This document shows, one piece after another, positions 53,727 to 62,668 of a DNA stretch of 64,000 nucleotides (within the stretch, counting starts at the first letter, position 1; each line of letters opens with the position of its first letter). The stretch is taken from positions 124,001-188,000 of the forward strand of contig NZ_SHLX01000006.1 in NCBI RefSeq assembly GCF_004764705.1. The letters run 5' to 3'. The translations under genes and the position numbers were made by a program. The stretch comes from Paenibacillus cymbidii. GTDB taxonomy: Bacteria; Bacillota; Bacilli; Paenibacillales; NBRC-103111. Under the pieces are notes generated by a model. It searched no databases. It was given only the letters and a program-made list of their open reading frames with translations, and was not told where the DNA came from.

Positions 53727-54710
53727 TTAACCCGCTACCGCCGTTTCCGCGCCGCTCTCATGCGAGCGGTAGACCGCCTCGACCGCCGCCACCACGCTGC
53801 GGGCGTAGGCCATCGAACATTCCGGCTCCTTGCCTTCTTCGATATAAGCGAGCAGATCGGCGAACTGCAGCGCGAACCACGCGCCTTCCCGCTCGACCGG
53901 CACCTGCACGTATTCGCCGCCTTCGCTGATCCACAGGCTGCGGCCGGTCATCAGCTTGATCGAACCTTTCGTGAAGAAAAACTCCGTCTCATCCTTATAC
54001 ACGCCGCTGTAGCCGGATTGCGAAATCGTCGCCGGCACGCCGTTTGCGTTGGTCGCGAACACAAGCCCGCTGCCTTCGATGTCGCCTTCCGGCGCGCGAT
54101 AGCTGACCGACGCCTTGACGGAAACAAAAGGCGCGCCGGCAAGCCATTGAATTTTGTCGATCGAGTGCGAGCCGAGGTTGGTCAGGATGCCGCCGCCGGC
54201 GAGCGCTTTCTGCAGAAACCATTTCGGCCTTTTGTCGGTGAAATACGACACGTGCCGGCAGTCGTTGATCATCACGAGCTCGCCCAGATCGCCGCTGGCG
54301 ATCAGCTTCTTCGCCGCCCGATTCTCCGCGATATAATGCTGGGTGTGGCCGACGAACAGCTTGGCGCCGGAGCGCTCGACCGCCGCGATAATGGCGTCGC
54401 ATTCGGCGACATTCATCGCCATCGGCTTCTCCAGCAGCACATGGCAGCCATGCTCCACGCAGAAGACCGCCGCTTCCTTGTGCAGGAAATGCGGCAGCGT
54501 CACTACCGCTACGTCCGGCTTTTCGCGTTCGATCATTTCCTTGTAATCCGTGTAGGCGGCAATACCGTATTCGGCCGCAACCGCACGCCCCCGCTCCTCG
54601 TTCACCTCGGCAACCGCCACGGCGACGAACCGCTCCTGCTCCCGCAGCCCTTTCAGATGCTCGACGGCAATGCCGCCGCCGCCGACAACAGCCACACGAT
54701 ACGTTTTCAT
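53727..54710 (-). CDS. Gfo/Idh/MocA-family oxidoreductase
   Basis: 327 residues from ATG 54710 with GGGGAGAGA upstream. RVAVVGGGGIAVEHLKGL is the NAD loop, LEKPMAMNVAECD contains the EKP motif, and LTNLGSHSIDKIQWLAG is the family His region. It probably oxidises a cyclitol or sugar. It follows the GGDEY/HTH regulator gene and may be the last member of the catabolic cluster that begins at 61347. Confidence 0.92.
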   Translation of the reverse strand: MKTYRVAVVGGGGIAVEHLKGLREQERFVAVAVAEVNEERGRAVAAEYGIAAYTDYKEMIEREKPDVAVVTLPHFLHKEAAVFCVEHGCHVLLEKPMAMNVAECDAIIAAVERSGAKLFVGHTQHYIAENRAAKKLIASGDLGELVMINDCRHVSYFTDKRPKWFLQKALAGGGILTNLGSHSIDKIQWLAGAPFVSVKASVSYRAPEGDIEGSGLVFATNANGVPATISQSGYSGVYKDETEFFFTKGSIKLMTGRSLWISEGGEYVQVPVEREGAWFALQFADLLAYIEEGKEPECSMAYARSVVAAVEAVYRSHESGAETAVAG

Positions 54711-54747
54711 ACTCCATCTCTCCCCGTAATCCTGCATCCATACAGCC

Positions 54748-56136
54748 TTACAAGCTGCGAACGATTTCCGCGATAAACGTAAGCTCATACACCTGCTTCG
54801 GCCGGCCTTTGCCGAGGCTTCGCTCCTCGCCGACGATGCTGACCAGCTTGTCGTCGAGCCATACCGTAAGCAGCCGGTGCACCGTACGCACGGTGACGCC
54901 GAGCAGCGATGCCAGCTCCTGCGCGACGTAGCGCGTTTTGCCGCGGCGGCTGACGTCGACGATCAGCTTGCTGAGGTACACGGCCGTCATGCCGGCCTGC
55001 TCCGCGCGTTTGATCCGCTCGGCGCTGATAAGCGACAAATCCGCTTCCCACGGGTCGCTCATTTCCAGCGGCCCGATCAGCCCCTTGTCCTCGCGCACGA
55101 TAAACGCGACGTTGCCGCCCGCTTCCTTCGACTGCCGCAGCGCCAGCCGCGCGTGCGTGCCGGCCTGGTTCGCCGTCTGGCCGAAGCCGATGCCGATGCT
55201 GAGCGACAGGCCGAACGCCTTCTCCATGTCGCGGGCGAGCGGGATGCGCTTGTAGCCGCCCGTTTCCCGCTCGAATATGCCGCGCGTCGTCACGAACAAA
55301 TACTCGTCCCCGCCCATATGCGTCAAATGGCCGTCGAGCGACTCGACGTAACCGAGCAGCAGGCGATGGATGTCCAGCTTGAGCCGCTGCACGTCGTGCT
55401 CCGACGATTGCTGTACGGCGAGCTTGTCGAACTTGTCGATGTTGATGAGGCCGACGACAATTTGCGGCTCCTTGCTGCGCCGCGTTGCGGTCGCCAGCAG
55501 CGCGCGCTCCAGCGCCACGACGATGTCGAGATCGGTCGGCACGATCCATTCGTTCGGGATGCCGAGCCGCGTCAGTTCCTCGGACACCGTGCGCACGCCG
55601 GTCAACGCCGCTTTCGTGGCGCCCTGGTCGTACAGCTTGCGGTGAAACTCGACCAGCTCGCGGCGCGACGGGTTCGAGCGGCCGTCGAAGCCGAACACCG
55701 GCCAATCGGGCTCGCCGATTTCGCGCCAGACGCGCTCCACGTCCTGCCGCGGCAGCGTGTCGTACGACAGCGGCTGCTTGCGGTAGCGCCGGTCGAGCAG
55801 AAACAGCGCGCGGTACAAGCCCGAACCGCTGAGCGGCACATAGTGGACCGGCAGTTCGAACGCGATCCGCTCCTTCGCCCGCCAGTAGGGCACCGGCCCG
55901 GAGAACAGCAGCACCTCGACGCTGCCCGTCAATTCGTTCGCCAGCTCGGGGGCTTGCTCTTCGTTGTCGTAGGACCTGACGATCGGCACAAGCGTGGGAA
56001 AATACTTGAGCACCCGCTCCATCTGATCGGCAAATGCGTTCGGACACACGATCCCGATCGAAATGCCGCTGAGGGATGCCCTGTCGTTGTCCTCCAACTG
56101 CCCGCGCCCCGACACAAGCGATAAATCGACGCCCAC
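54748..56136 (-). CDS. Unusual one-component regulator: sensor region, GGDEF/GTP-cyclohydrolase-III-like domain and C-terminal HTH
   Basis: 462 residues from GTG 56136 with GGAGGT 9 nt upstream. Residues 1-120 resemble a PrpR-N-like or periplasmic-type alpha/beta fold (SGISIGIVCPNAFADQMERVL). The centre (about 235-345) has IVVGLINIDKFDKLAV and HMGGDEYLFVTTRGIFERE, a nucleotide-cyclase-like fold with a GGDEY signature. The C-terminus is a winged helix (QELASLLGVTVRTVHRLLTVWLDD). No membrane segment is present. It sits in an amino-acid/sugar cluster and probably controls it. Whether it makes or binds a nucleotide is unknown. Confidence 0.72.
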   Translation of the reverse strand: MGVDLSLVSGRGQLEDNDRASLSGISIGIVCPNAFADQMERVLKYFPTLVPIVRSYDNEEQAPELANELTGSVEVLLFSGPVPYWRAKERIAFELPVHYVPLSGSGLYRALFLLDRRYRKQPLSYDTLPRQDVERVWREIGEPDWPVFGFDGRSNPSRRELVEFHRKLYDQGATKAALTGVRTVSEELTRLGIPNEWIVPTDLDIVVALERALLATATRRSKEPQIVVGLINIDKFDKLAVQQSSEHDVQRLKLDIHRLLLGYVESLDGHLTHMGGDEYLFVTTRGIFERETGGYKRIPLARDMEKAFGLSLSIGIGFGQTANQAGTHARLALRQSKEAGGNVAFIVREDKGLIGPLEMSDPWEADLSLISAERIKRAEQAGMTAVYLSKLIVDVSRRGKTRYVAQELASLLGVTVRTVHRLLTVWLDDKLVSIVGEERSLGKGRPKQVYELTFIAEIVRSL

Positions 56137-56171
56137 CTTCCGTACACCTCCATTGTCGAATAGCGCGTCCG

Positions 56172-57347
56172 TCAGGCGCGGCAGCGTTCGGCGGCGATGC
56201 CCGCGAGCAGCGCCGCGCCTTGCGGCAGGCAAGATTCGTCAAGCACGTATTTCGGGTGATGCAAGCCGTACGCCGCTTCCGCATTCACTTGCGGACCCGA
56301 GCCAAGCCAGACGAATGCGCCGGGAATGCGCTGCAAATACGCCGAAAAATCTTCCCCCGCCGCCGTCACCGCGCCTTCTACCCGGCGCTCGCGGCCGAAC
56401 ATGTCGTCGATCGCGCGATCGACGTAGCCGACGCTCGCCGCGTCGTTGACCAGCACCGGGTTCTGCTCGGTGTAAACAAGCTTGGCCTGGCAGCGGTAGG
56501 CGCCGGCAATTTCGGTAACGATCCGCTCCACGATGCCGGGCATGCGCTGCTGCACCGCCGGCGAAAACGTCCGGATCGTGCCGGACAGCACCGCTTCGCT
56601 CGGGATGACGTTGTTCGCGTCGCCGGCGCGGAAGCTGCCGATGGTGACGACGGCCGGCTCGAACGGCGATATTTCGCGGCTGACCGCCGTCTGCAGCCCC
56701 ATCACGATCGCCGACGAAGCGACGATCGGGTCGATGCATTGGTCGGGAATCGCGCCGTGGCCGCCTTTGCCTACGATGACAATGTCGATGCGATCGACGG
56801 AGCCCATCATCGGTCCGCTGCGCGTGCCGATCAGCCCCGCCGGCAAATTCGGCATATTGTGAAGACCGTATATTTCTTTTACGCCGTCCAGCGCGCCTTC
56901 GGCGATCATCGCTTTGGCGCCGGCGTTGATTTCTTCCGCGGATTGGAACAGCAGCCGCACCGTGCCGGACAACCGGTCCCGCACGCCGTCCAGCAGCCAG
57001 GCCGCGCCAAGCAGCATCGCCGTGTGCGCGTCGTGGCCGCAGGCGTGCATCACGCCGGCGTTCCGCGAGGCGAACGGCACGCCGGACTCCTCGCGGATCG
57101 GCAGCGCGTCCATATCGGCGCGCAGCGCGATCGTCGGCCCCGGCCGGCCGGTGCGGAGATCGGCGACGATGCCGTGGCCGCCGACGCCAGTGCGGATGTC
57201 GAGCGCCAGCGGCTCGAGCTGCTCCAGCACTTTCGCCGCGGTGCGCGATTCCTGGAGGCTCAGCTCCGGATGCTCGTGCAAGTCGCGGCGAAAGGCGGTC
57301 AAACGCTGTTCGTATTGTTTACTCTTCTCCCGCAGTTCCTGAAGCAT
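56172..57347 (-). CDS. M20-family amidohydrolase (hippurate/N-acyl amino acid hydrolase type)
   Basis: 391 residues from ATG 57347, with AAAGGGG 10 nt upstream. FRRDLHEHPELSLQE at the N-terminus, RADMDALPIRE, VMHACGHDAHTAMLLGAAWLL with the metal-bridging Cys-Gly-His-Asp, and LFQSAEEINAGAKAMI are diagnostic. These enzymes cleave N-acyl amino acids or indole-acetyl conjugates. It lies between the serine dehydratase genes and the GGDEY regulator. The frame extends further upstream but overlaps sdaAA and is not used. Confidence 0.92.
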   Translation of the reverse strand: MLQELREKSKQYEQRLTAFRRDLHEHPELSLQESRTAAKVLEQLEPLALDIRTGVGGHGIVADLRTGRPGPTIALRADMDALPIREESGVPFASRNAGVMHACGHDAHTAMLLGAAWLLDGVRDRLSGTVRLLFQSAEEINAGAKAMIAEGALDGVKEIYGLHNMPNLPAGLIGTRSGPMMGSVDRIDIVIVGKGGHGAIPDQCIDPIVASSAIVMGLQTAVSREISPFEPAVVTIGSFRAGDANNVIPSEAVLSGTIRTFSPAVQQRMPGIVERIVTEIAGAYRCQAKLVYTEQNPVLVNDAASVGYVDRAIDDMFGRERRVEGAVTAAGEDFSAYLQRIPGAFVWLGSGPQVNAEAAYGLHHPKYVLDESCLPQGAALLAGIAAERCRA

Positions 57348-57409
57348 GCGGATCAAGCCCCTTTGTCTTATGTTCGCTCGCGTGGGCGCAGACAGGAAGC
57401 GGGCGGCCG

Positions 57410-58333
57410 TCAGTTGCCCGCCTGTTCGGCCGGGCCGCCGGCTTTGCCGTCCCGCTGGCGCAGCTGTTCGGTGATGCGGCGGCCGGTCGGCGTCTGGGCG
57501 AGCCCGCCTTTTGCCGTTTCGCGATGCTTCTCCGGCATCGCTCCGCCTACTTCGAGCATCACCTGGATCACTTCGTCGGACGGGATGACGCTGCGCACGC
57601 CGGCGAGCGCCATGTCCGCGGCGGCAAGCGCCGTTACCGCGCCGAAGCCGTTGCGCACGATGCACGGCACTTCGACGAGCCCGCCGACAGGGTCGCAGAT
57701 GAGGCCGAGGCTGTTTTTCAGCGCCAGGCCAACCGCGTGCATCGCCTGTGCGGGCGTGCCGCCGCGCAGCTCGACCATCGCGCCGGCCGCCATGCCGACG
57801 GCCGAGCCGACTTCCGCCTGGCAGCCGCCTTCCGCTCCGGAAATGAACGAATTGTTCGCGATGACGTAGCCGATCGCGCCGGCTGCCAGCAGCCCGTACG
57901 CCATCTGCTCGTCGCTCCAGCCGAACCGCTCCTGGGCGCTGACGAACGCGCCGGGGATGATGCCGCAAGAGCCTGCCGTCGGCGTGGCGATGATACGGCC
58001 CATCGAGGCGTTGATTTCCGACACCGCCAGCGCGTACGCCATCGCTTTCGTCCCGATGCCGCCCAGGCTGGTCGCGTCGTCCGGCCCCGCCTCCATATAG
58101 CGGTGAACGCGCTGCGCATCGCCGCCGGTCACGCCGCTGCGCGACGTCGTGTCCTCGGTCAGCCCTTTGCGCACCGCGTCCTTCATGACGGCATAATACT
58201 CCTTCATCTTGCCAACGACCGACTCGGCGGTTGCCCCCGATTCGCGCGCCTGCTCATCCGCCATCAGCCGGCCGATCGATTTGCCTTCTTCGGCGCACAT
58301 CGCCGCCAGCTGCTGCAAATTGCGAAATTTCAC
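57410..58333 (-). CDS. sdaAA: L-serine ammonia-lyase, iron-sulphur type, alpha subunit
   Basis: 307 residues from GTG 58333. It converts L-serine to pyruvate and ammonia with the beta subunit. The cysteines expected for the 4Fe-4S cluster are in AGSCGIIPG, ICDPVGGLVEVPC and IVRNGFGAV regions. SGAEGGCQAEVGSAVGMAAGA is also characteristic. The gene is separated from sdaAB by a MITE-like insertion of about 160 bp. The C-terminal tail GRRITEQLRQRDGKAGGPAEQAGN is longer than usual. Confidence 0.93.
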   Translation of the reverse strand: MKFRNLQQLAAMCAEEGKSIGRLMADEQARESGATAESVVGKMKEYYAVMKDAVRKGLTEDTTSRSGVTGGDAQRVHRYMEAGPDDATSLGGIGTKAMAYALAVSEINASMGRIIATPTAGSCGIIPGAFVSAQERFGWSDEQMAYGLLAAGAIGYVIANNSFISGAEGGCQAEVGSAVGMAAGAMVELRGGTPAQAMHAVGLALKNSLGLICDPVGGLVEVPCIVRNGFGAVTALAAADMALAGVRSVIPSDEVIQVMLEVGGAMPEKHRETAKGGLAQTPTGRRITEQLRQRDGKAGGPAEQAGN

Positions 58334-58378
58334 CTTACTCCCTCTCTCCGCCCACGCCTTTTCCGTTCCTTTTTCCTA

Positions 58379-58539
58379 GGGCGTATCTGAAAACCCGCTC
58401 AGTGGCATCTTGCACCGCCTTTTCGCCCCCTGCTGCGTTGCCTTTGCTTGACTTACCCCCGGTAAGCCTGCGCAAAACCGCCTTGCATGGAACGAAAATT
58501 CGGCACAATCTGCTGCCCTCGGAGTTCTCAGACACGCCC
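58379..58539. mobile_element. MITE-like insertion between sdaAB and sdaAA
   Basis: The left end GGGCGTATCTGAAAAC and the right end GTTCTCAGACACGCCC are inverted repeats with two mismatches. TA flanks both sides (CCTA before, TACG after), consistent with a TA target duplication. The interior (about 160 bp) has a short hairpin (CTTACC...GGTAAG) and no transposase frame. The right TA forms part of the sdaAB stop codon TAG. It may carry a terminator or promoter effect inside the sda operon. Confidence 0.75.
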
Positions 58540-59207
58540 TACGTCAAATCAACCGTTCGCACACCCGCGACGCCGTCGATGCCGGCCAGCGCCCGCAAAC
58601 ACGCTTCCGGCAGCGGCGCATCAAGCTCGATCACCGTCATCGCTTCGCCGTTGCGCCCTTTGCGGTCGACGTCCATGCTGACGATGTTGGCCGCTTCGCG
58701 GCGCAGTTGCTCGGTTACGTCGGCGATCAGCCCCGTGCGGTCGCGGTGGTCGATAATCAGTGTCGGGTAGCTGCCGCCGAATTTAAGGTCGAACTCGTCG
58801 ACACTGACGATTTCCACGTTGCCGCCGCCGATCGACGAGCCGATGACGACGACCGAACGGTCGCCGCCCTCCAGCTGCAATTTTGCCGTATTCGGGTGAT
58901 ACACGGGATTGACCGCTTCGGCGAAAATCACGTCCATTCCCGCCGCTTCGGCCTCCTCCAGCGCATTAGGGATCCGCGGGTCGTCAGTGGCGTAACCCAG
59001 CAGCCCCCCGACGATAGCCAGATCGGTGCCGTGGCCGCGGTACGTCTCGGCGAACGAGCCGTAGAACGTAATGCGCGCCCGTTCGGCCGTGATGCCGCCC
59101 AGCAGCTGCCGGGCGACGAGCCCGATGCGCGCCGCCCCCGCCGTATGCGAGCTTGACGGACCGATCATCGCCGGCCCGATGATGCTGAACACATCCTTGA
59201 AGCGCAC
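58539..59207 (-). CDS. sdaAB: L-serine ammonia-lyase, iron-sulphur type, beta subunit
   Basis: 222 residues from GTG 59207, with GGGGGAAG upstream. The N-terminal IGPAMIGPSSSHTAGAARIGLVAR is the beta-subunit signature and the C-terminal ACT domain (LIIDHRDRTGLIADVTEQLRR) may sense serine. Length equals that of the B. subtilis protein, so the MITE-like element at its stop codon has not obviously truncated it. Confidence 0.93.
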   Translation of the reverse strand: MRFKDVFSIIGPAMIGPSSSHTAGAARIGLVARQLLGGITAERARITFYGSFAETYRGHGTDLAIVGGLLGYATDDPRIPNALEEAEAAGMDVIFAEAVNPVYHPNTAKLQLEGGDRSVVVIGSSIGGGNVEIVSVDEFDLKFGGSYPTLIIDHRDRTGLIADVTEQLRREAANIVSMDVDRKGRNGEAMTVIELDAPLPEACLRALAGIDGVAGVRTVDLT

Positions 59208-59259
59208 GACCCGCTTCCCCCTTCGCTGTCTCCCAAGTTAGCCTGTCACTCCACTCAAG

Positions 59260-60327
59260 CTATTTCAGCCACTCTTGCAAATGATCGCGCACGAACGCAT
59301 CGTCGTTCAGATGCGGGTAGTCGCGGTACATCCGATCGATTTCTTCCATTTGGCCCGGCGACAGCTCTTCCTTCGGGTTCAGGCACCAGCGGCCCTGCAG
59401 CAACCCCTGTCGGCGAAGCACCTCGTGAATGCCGGGAATGCAGCCTTCAAAATGGTGCGCCGGATCAAAAAACGCCGCGTTCGTGTCGGTCACTTCGACG
59501 TTGCGCGTCAGCCATTCTTCGCTGATTTGCCCGTCGCCGCGCACTTGTTTGATTTTCTCGAGCAGCTCAACCGCCTTCTGCGTCCAGACCGCCCAGTGGC
59601 CAAGCAGGCCGCCGACGATTCGTTTTTCCACCGGCTGGCCGTCGACCATGAACCGGTACGCGGTAAACAAATCGTTCACGATGTTGTCGTCATTGCCGGT
59701 ATAGAGCGCGATTTCGTCACGGCGCTTCGAGTTGCAAACCGCCCGCACCACGTCGATCGTCTGGTAGCGGTTGAACGGCGCCATTTTGATCGCGATGATG
59801 TTCGGAATGTCCGCAAAAGCCTTCCAGAAATCATAGCTGAAGATGCGGCCGCCGACCGACGGCTGCAGGTAGAAGCCGAATACCGGCATCTTCTCGGCCA
59901 CCTTGGCGATGCGCGCCAGATGCTGCTCCTCCGTCCAGTCGCGCAGGCCGCCCATGCTGACGAGCCCCACGTCGTAGCCGAGGCCGACGGCGATGTCGGC
60001 TTCCGCCAGCGCTTGTTCGGTCGGCCCGCAAATGCCGGCGACTTTGAAAAACGGGCGCTTCAGGCCGGCGTTGTCGACTTCTTCGGCCGCCAGCCGCAGC
60101 ACCGGCTCGAACAGGCCGACTTCGGGATCGCGGATTTCGAACTGCGTCGAATGCACGCCGACGGCGACGCCGCCTGCGCCGGCTGCCATATAGTAGCGCG
60201 TCAGGGCGCGCTGGTGCTTTTCGTCAAGCTTGCGGTCTGCGGTAAGCGCGAGCGGATGGGCGGGGATGACCAGCCCGTCGTGCAGCGCGCGTTTCATTTC
60301 GGCGGTAATCGGTTTGCTTGTGCTCAT
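59260..60327 (-). CDS. Dihydrodipicolinate-synthase-family aldolase
   Basis: 355 residues. The TIM-barrel pattern of the DapA superfamily is seen (ITRYYMAAGAGGVAVGVHSTQFEIRD-like region, then GLVSMGGLRDW). The Schiff-base Lys is in IIAIKMAPFNRYQT. It is longer than DapA and has a divergent GGVAVGVHSTQF at the place of the GTTGE motif. The usual Tyr is in FGFYLQPSVGG. The substrate is probably a keto acid. It follows the epimerase gene by 3 bp. Confidence 0.83.
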   Translation of the reverse strand: MSTSKPITAEMKRALHDGLVIPAHPLALTADRKLDEKHQRALTRYYMAAGAGGVAVGVHSTQFEIRDPEVGLFEPVLRLAAEEVDNAGLKRPFFKVAGICGPTEQALAEADIAVGLGYDVGLVSMGGLRDWTEEQHLARIAKVAEKMPVFGFYLQPSVGGRIFSYDFWKAFADIPNIIAIKMAPFNRYQTIDVVRAVCNSKRRDEIALYTGNDDNIVNDLFTAYRFMVDGQPVEKRIVGGLLGHWAVWTQKAVELLEKIKQVRGDGQISEEWLTRNVEVTDTNAAFFDPAHHFEGCIPGIHEVLRRQGLLQGRWCLNPKEELSPGQMEEIDRMYRDYPHLNDDAFVRDHLQEWLK

Positions 60328-60330
60328 GGC

Positions 60331-61347
60331 TTAGTATTTTCCATCCCTTTCCTGGAAATGTGTCGGCTTGTTCCATGTCGAACCGCCGATTTGCACCCAT
60401 TCCGCGATCCAGGTCATCATCTGCTTCAGCGTCACGCGCGGGTAGCCAAACGTGGCATGCGCCTTGCTGCAGTTGCTGAGCAGCGCGGTTGGCGCTTCTT
60501 CGCCGACGATCACCGGCTCCTTGCCGAGCAAACGGCCGAATTCCTGCGCGGCCCAGCGCATCGATACCGTCTCCGGACCGGACATGTTGAACACTTGCGG
60601 CGGCGTAGTCGCCACGTTCAGCGAACGCAAGGCCCATTCGTTGGCGTCGCCTTGCCAGACGACGTTCGCATGGCCCATCGACACGTCGATGGCGCGGCCT
60701 TCGTTGACCGAACGAGCCAGCTCGAGCAGCACGCCATAACGCAGGTCGATCGCGTAGTTCAAGCGGTAGATGACCATCGGAATGCCATATTTGTGCGAAA
60801 AGGATTCAAACACCCGCTCCCGGCCGAGACAGGACATGCCGTATTCGCCGTTCGCTCCCGGAGGCGTGGACTCCGTTGCGCCGCCGGAGAACACCGGGGT
60901 CAGCGGATACACGTTGCCGGTCGAAAACACGACGATGCGCGAATCGCGGTACTTTTCGGCCACGCGGCCCGGCAAGTACGAGTTCATCGCCCAAGTGAAA
61001 TGCTCGCGGCCCGTTGTGCCGAATTTGTTGCCGGCCATGTACAGCACGTTCTTCACGTTCGGCAGCTGCTGCAGCGCCGCGTCGTCGAGCAGGTCGACCG
61101 AAATCGTTTGCACGCCGTCCGCTTCGAGCTCGTTCTTCAGCGCCGCGTCGGAGAAACGCGAAGCGCCGATTACTTTTTTGTCGACGCCGGCTTTTTTAAT
61201 CGCGTTCATGGCGAGGCGGGCCAGGCTCGGTCCCATCTTGCCGCCGACGCCGAGCAGCATGATGTCGCCGTCCAGCGCCGCAATGTCTTTCACCAGCGCG
61301 TCTGACGGTTCGGCCAGCTTCGCTTCCAGTTCGCTTACGGTTTTCAT
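60331..61347 (-). CDS. NAD-dependent epimerase/dehydratase family protein
   Basis: 338 residues from ATG 61347 with GAAAGGGAG upstream. The extended-SDR nucleotide loop is GDIMLLGVGGKMGPSLARLA, a GxGGxxG variant. VVFSTGNVYPL contains the Ser region, and the Tyr-x-x-x-Lys is replaced by YGMSCLGRE (Tyr present, Lys replaced by Leu), so the catalytic Lys may be absent. It is the first gene of the minus-strand catabolic cluster. Confidence 0.85.
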   Translation of the reverse strand: MKTVSELEAKLAEPSDALVKDIAALDGDIMLLGVGGKMGPSLARLAMNAIKKAGVDKKVIGASRFSDAALKNELEADGVQTISVDLLDDAALQQLPNVKNVLYMAGNKFGTTGREHFTWAMNSYLPGRVAEKYRDSRIVVFSTGNVYPLTPVFSGGATESTPPGANGEYGMSCLGRERVFESFSHKYGIPMVIYRLNYAIDLRYGVLLELARSVNEGRAIDVSMGHANVVWQGDANEWALRSLNVATTPPQVFNMSGPETVSMRWAAQEFGRLLGKEPVIVGEEAPTALLSNCSKAHATFGYPRVTLKQMMTWIAEWVQIGGSTWNKPTHFQERDGKY

Positions 61348-61396
61348 TCGAATATACTCCCTTTCGATTGAGCTGTGATGAGTGCTTCTTGGTTTT

Positions 61397-61443
61397 ATTG
61401 TAGTGGAAGGCGGGATATAAAGACAAATCTTTATGGTGTCTTT
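61397..61443 (-). promoter_or_regulatory. Promoter and operator-like dyad of the 61347 cluster
   Basis: Reading leftwards: TTGTCT (61421-61426), an 18-bp spacer and TACAAT (61397-61402). The inverted repeat AAAGACA-N11-TGTCTTT (61419-61443) overlaps the -35 box, a position suited to a regulator. The GGDEY/HTH protein of the cluster is a candidate ligand. Confidence 0.55.
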
Positions 61444-61496
61444 TAATGAGCGGAGCGGGTGGGAGTACGAGGCATGGCACAGAGGGGGCGTAGCGG

Positions 61497-61687
61497 AATA
61501 AGCCATGTTTTATGGCCTATTTCGCCCATAATGACCACTCTCGACAAAATAGCCAGTGATTTCACTGGCTATTCTCGCAGAAAGGCTCGATTTGTGGGTT
61601 GCGGGGCACAATAGCCAGTGATTTCACTGGTTATTGTCGAGGAGGCGGGCCAAATACAGCAAATAAGCCATTTTTTATGGCCTATTT
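61497..61687. repeat. Four-dyad intergenic element, AATAGCC family, copy 5
   Basis: A dyads start at 61497 and 61662; B dyads (AATAGCCAGTGA...TCACTGGCTATT, then ...TCACTGGTTATT) at 61548 and 61610. Spacings are 51, 62 and 52 bp. I see nothing else in 61444-61777. Confidence 0.93.
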
Positions 61688-61777
61688 ATTTCCGGGATCG
61701 CCGCCGCCGCAGTGCAATCAAAACAAACGCGCCCAAATCCGGATGGACTTGAGCGTGTCGATCGGCGAAACGTCGCG

Positions 61778-62668
61778 TCAGGCCTGGGGAGTCAACTCCT
61801 CCAGCAGCTTGCCGAGCCGGTCGAGATTTTGTTGGTTGCCGGGCTCGCAGTACGGCCGCGCCGCCTCGAACTCGTGCGCATGTTTGAATTTTTGCCGGAA
61901 CGTCACCTTCGTGCGGCCTCCCCGCTCCTCGAAAATGCCCGTCAACCGGAACTCGTGCCCGGACTTGTGATCGAGCGCCACCCGCTCCTGCGGCACAATG
62001 TCCGCGAAGACGCTGTAGTTGGGGTAATCCTTGCCGTCCGGCCCGTGCATCGTATAGCGCCATTCTCCGTCCGGGCGAATGTCGCATTCGTGGAACGTGT
62101 TGGTGAAGCCTTCCGGCCCCCACCAGCGGGCGAGCAGGTCGGGAGTTGTCCATGCGCGAAAAACGAGCTCCCGCGGCGCGTCGAACACGCGCACCGCAAT
62201 CAATTCGTTGTCGCCCGGCGTCGGCTCGTCTTCCGCTTCCAGCGAGCGGCCCAGCGCGTCCAGCAGCTCTTTGGTGCCGTGCTCGCGAATTTCCGGAGTG
62301 TCGTGCCCGTCGAAGAAAGCGCCCTGCTCCGTAAAAATCAGCTTCGTGCCGCCTTCCACCGCCGCCATCTCGATGGTCGTGATGGACACGGACATGCGCG
62401 TGTCGTCCATATCGAGCGAATACGTGTAAACGATTCGCTGCTCCGGCACGATCTCCTGGTACAACGCGTCGAATGTAAAGACCGGTCCGTCCGGCGGCCC
62501 GCCCTTGCTGTATTCCCGGCCGCCCACGCGAAATTCGAAGCTGTCGGGTTTGGAAAACCATTTGGCCTTCGCGTCCGGATCGGACCAGGCGCGGTACACC
62601 TGCTCCGGACTTGCCGGATAAGTGCGCTCCACGACGAAAGTGGCATGCTTGACATAATGCTCGCTCAT
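61778..62668 (-). CDS. Two-domain SRPBCC (AHSA1-type) protein
   Basis: 296 residues made of two START-like halves. Each half opens with a typical phrase: VERTYPASPEQVYRAWSDPDAKAKWFSKPDSF and VRVFDAPRELVFRAWTTPDLLARWWGPEGFTNT. Single-domain AHSA1 proteins are about 140-160 residues, so this is a tandem fusion. Function is probably ligand binding or stress related; no catalytic site is evident. Its ATG overlaps the MerR gene stop, so the regulator and this gene are one unit. Confidence 0.88.
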   Translation of the reverse strand: MSEHYVKHATFVVERTYPASPEQVYRAWSDPDAKAKWFSKPDSFEFRVGGREYSKGGPPDGPVFTFDALYQEIVPEQRIVYTYSLDMDDTRMSVSITTIEMAAVEGGTKLIFTEQGAFFDGHDTPEIREHGTKELLDALGRSLEAEDEPTPGDNELIAVRVFDAPRELVFRAWTTPDLLARWWGPEGFTNTFHECDIRPDGEWRYTMHGPDGKDYPNYSVFADIVPQERVALDHKSGHEFRLTGIFEERGGRTKVTFRQKFKHAHEFEAARPYCEPGNQQNLDRLGKLLEELTPQA

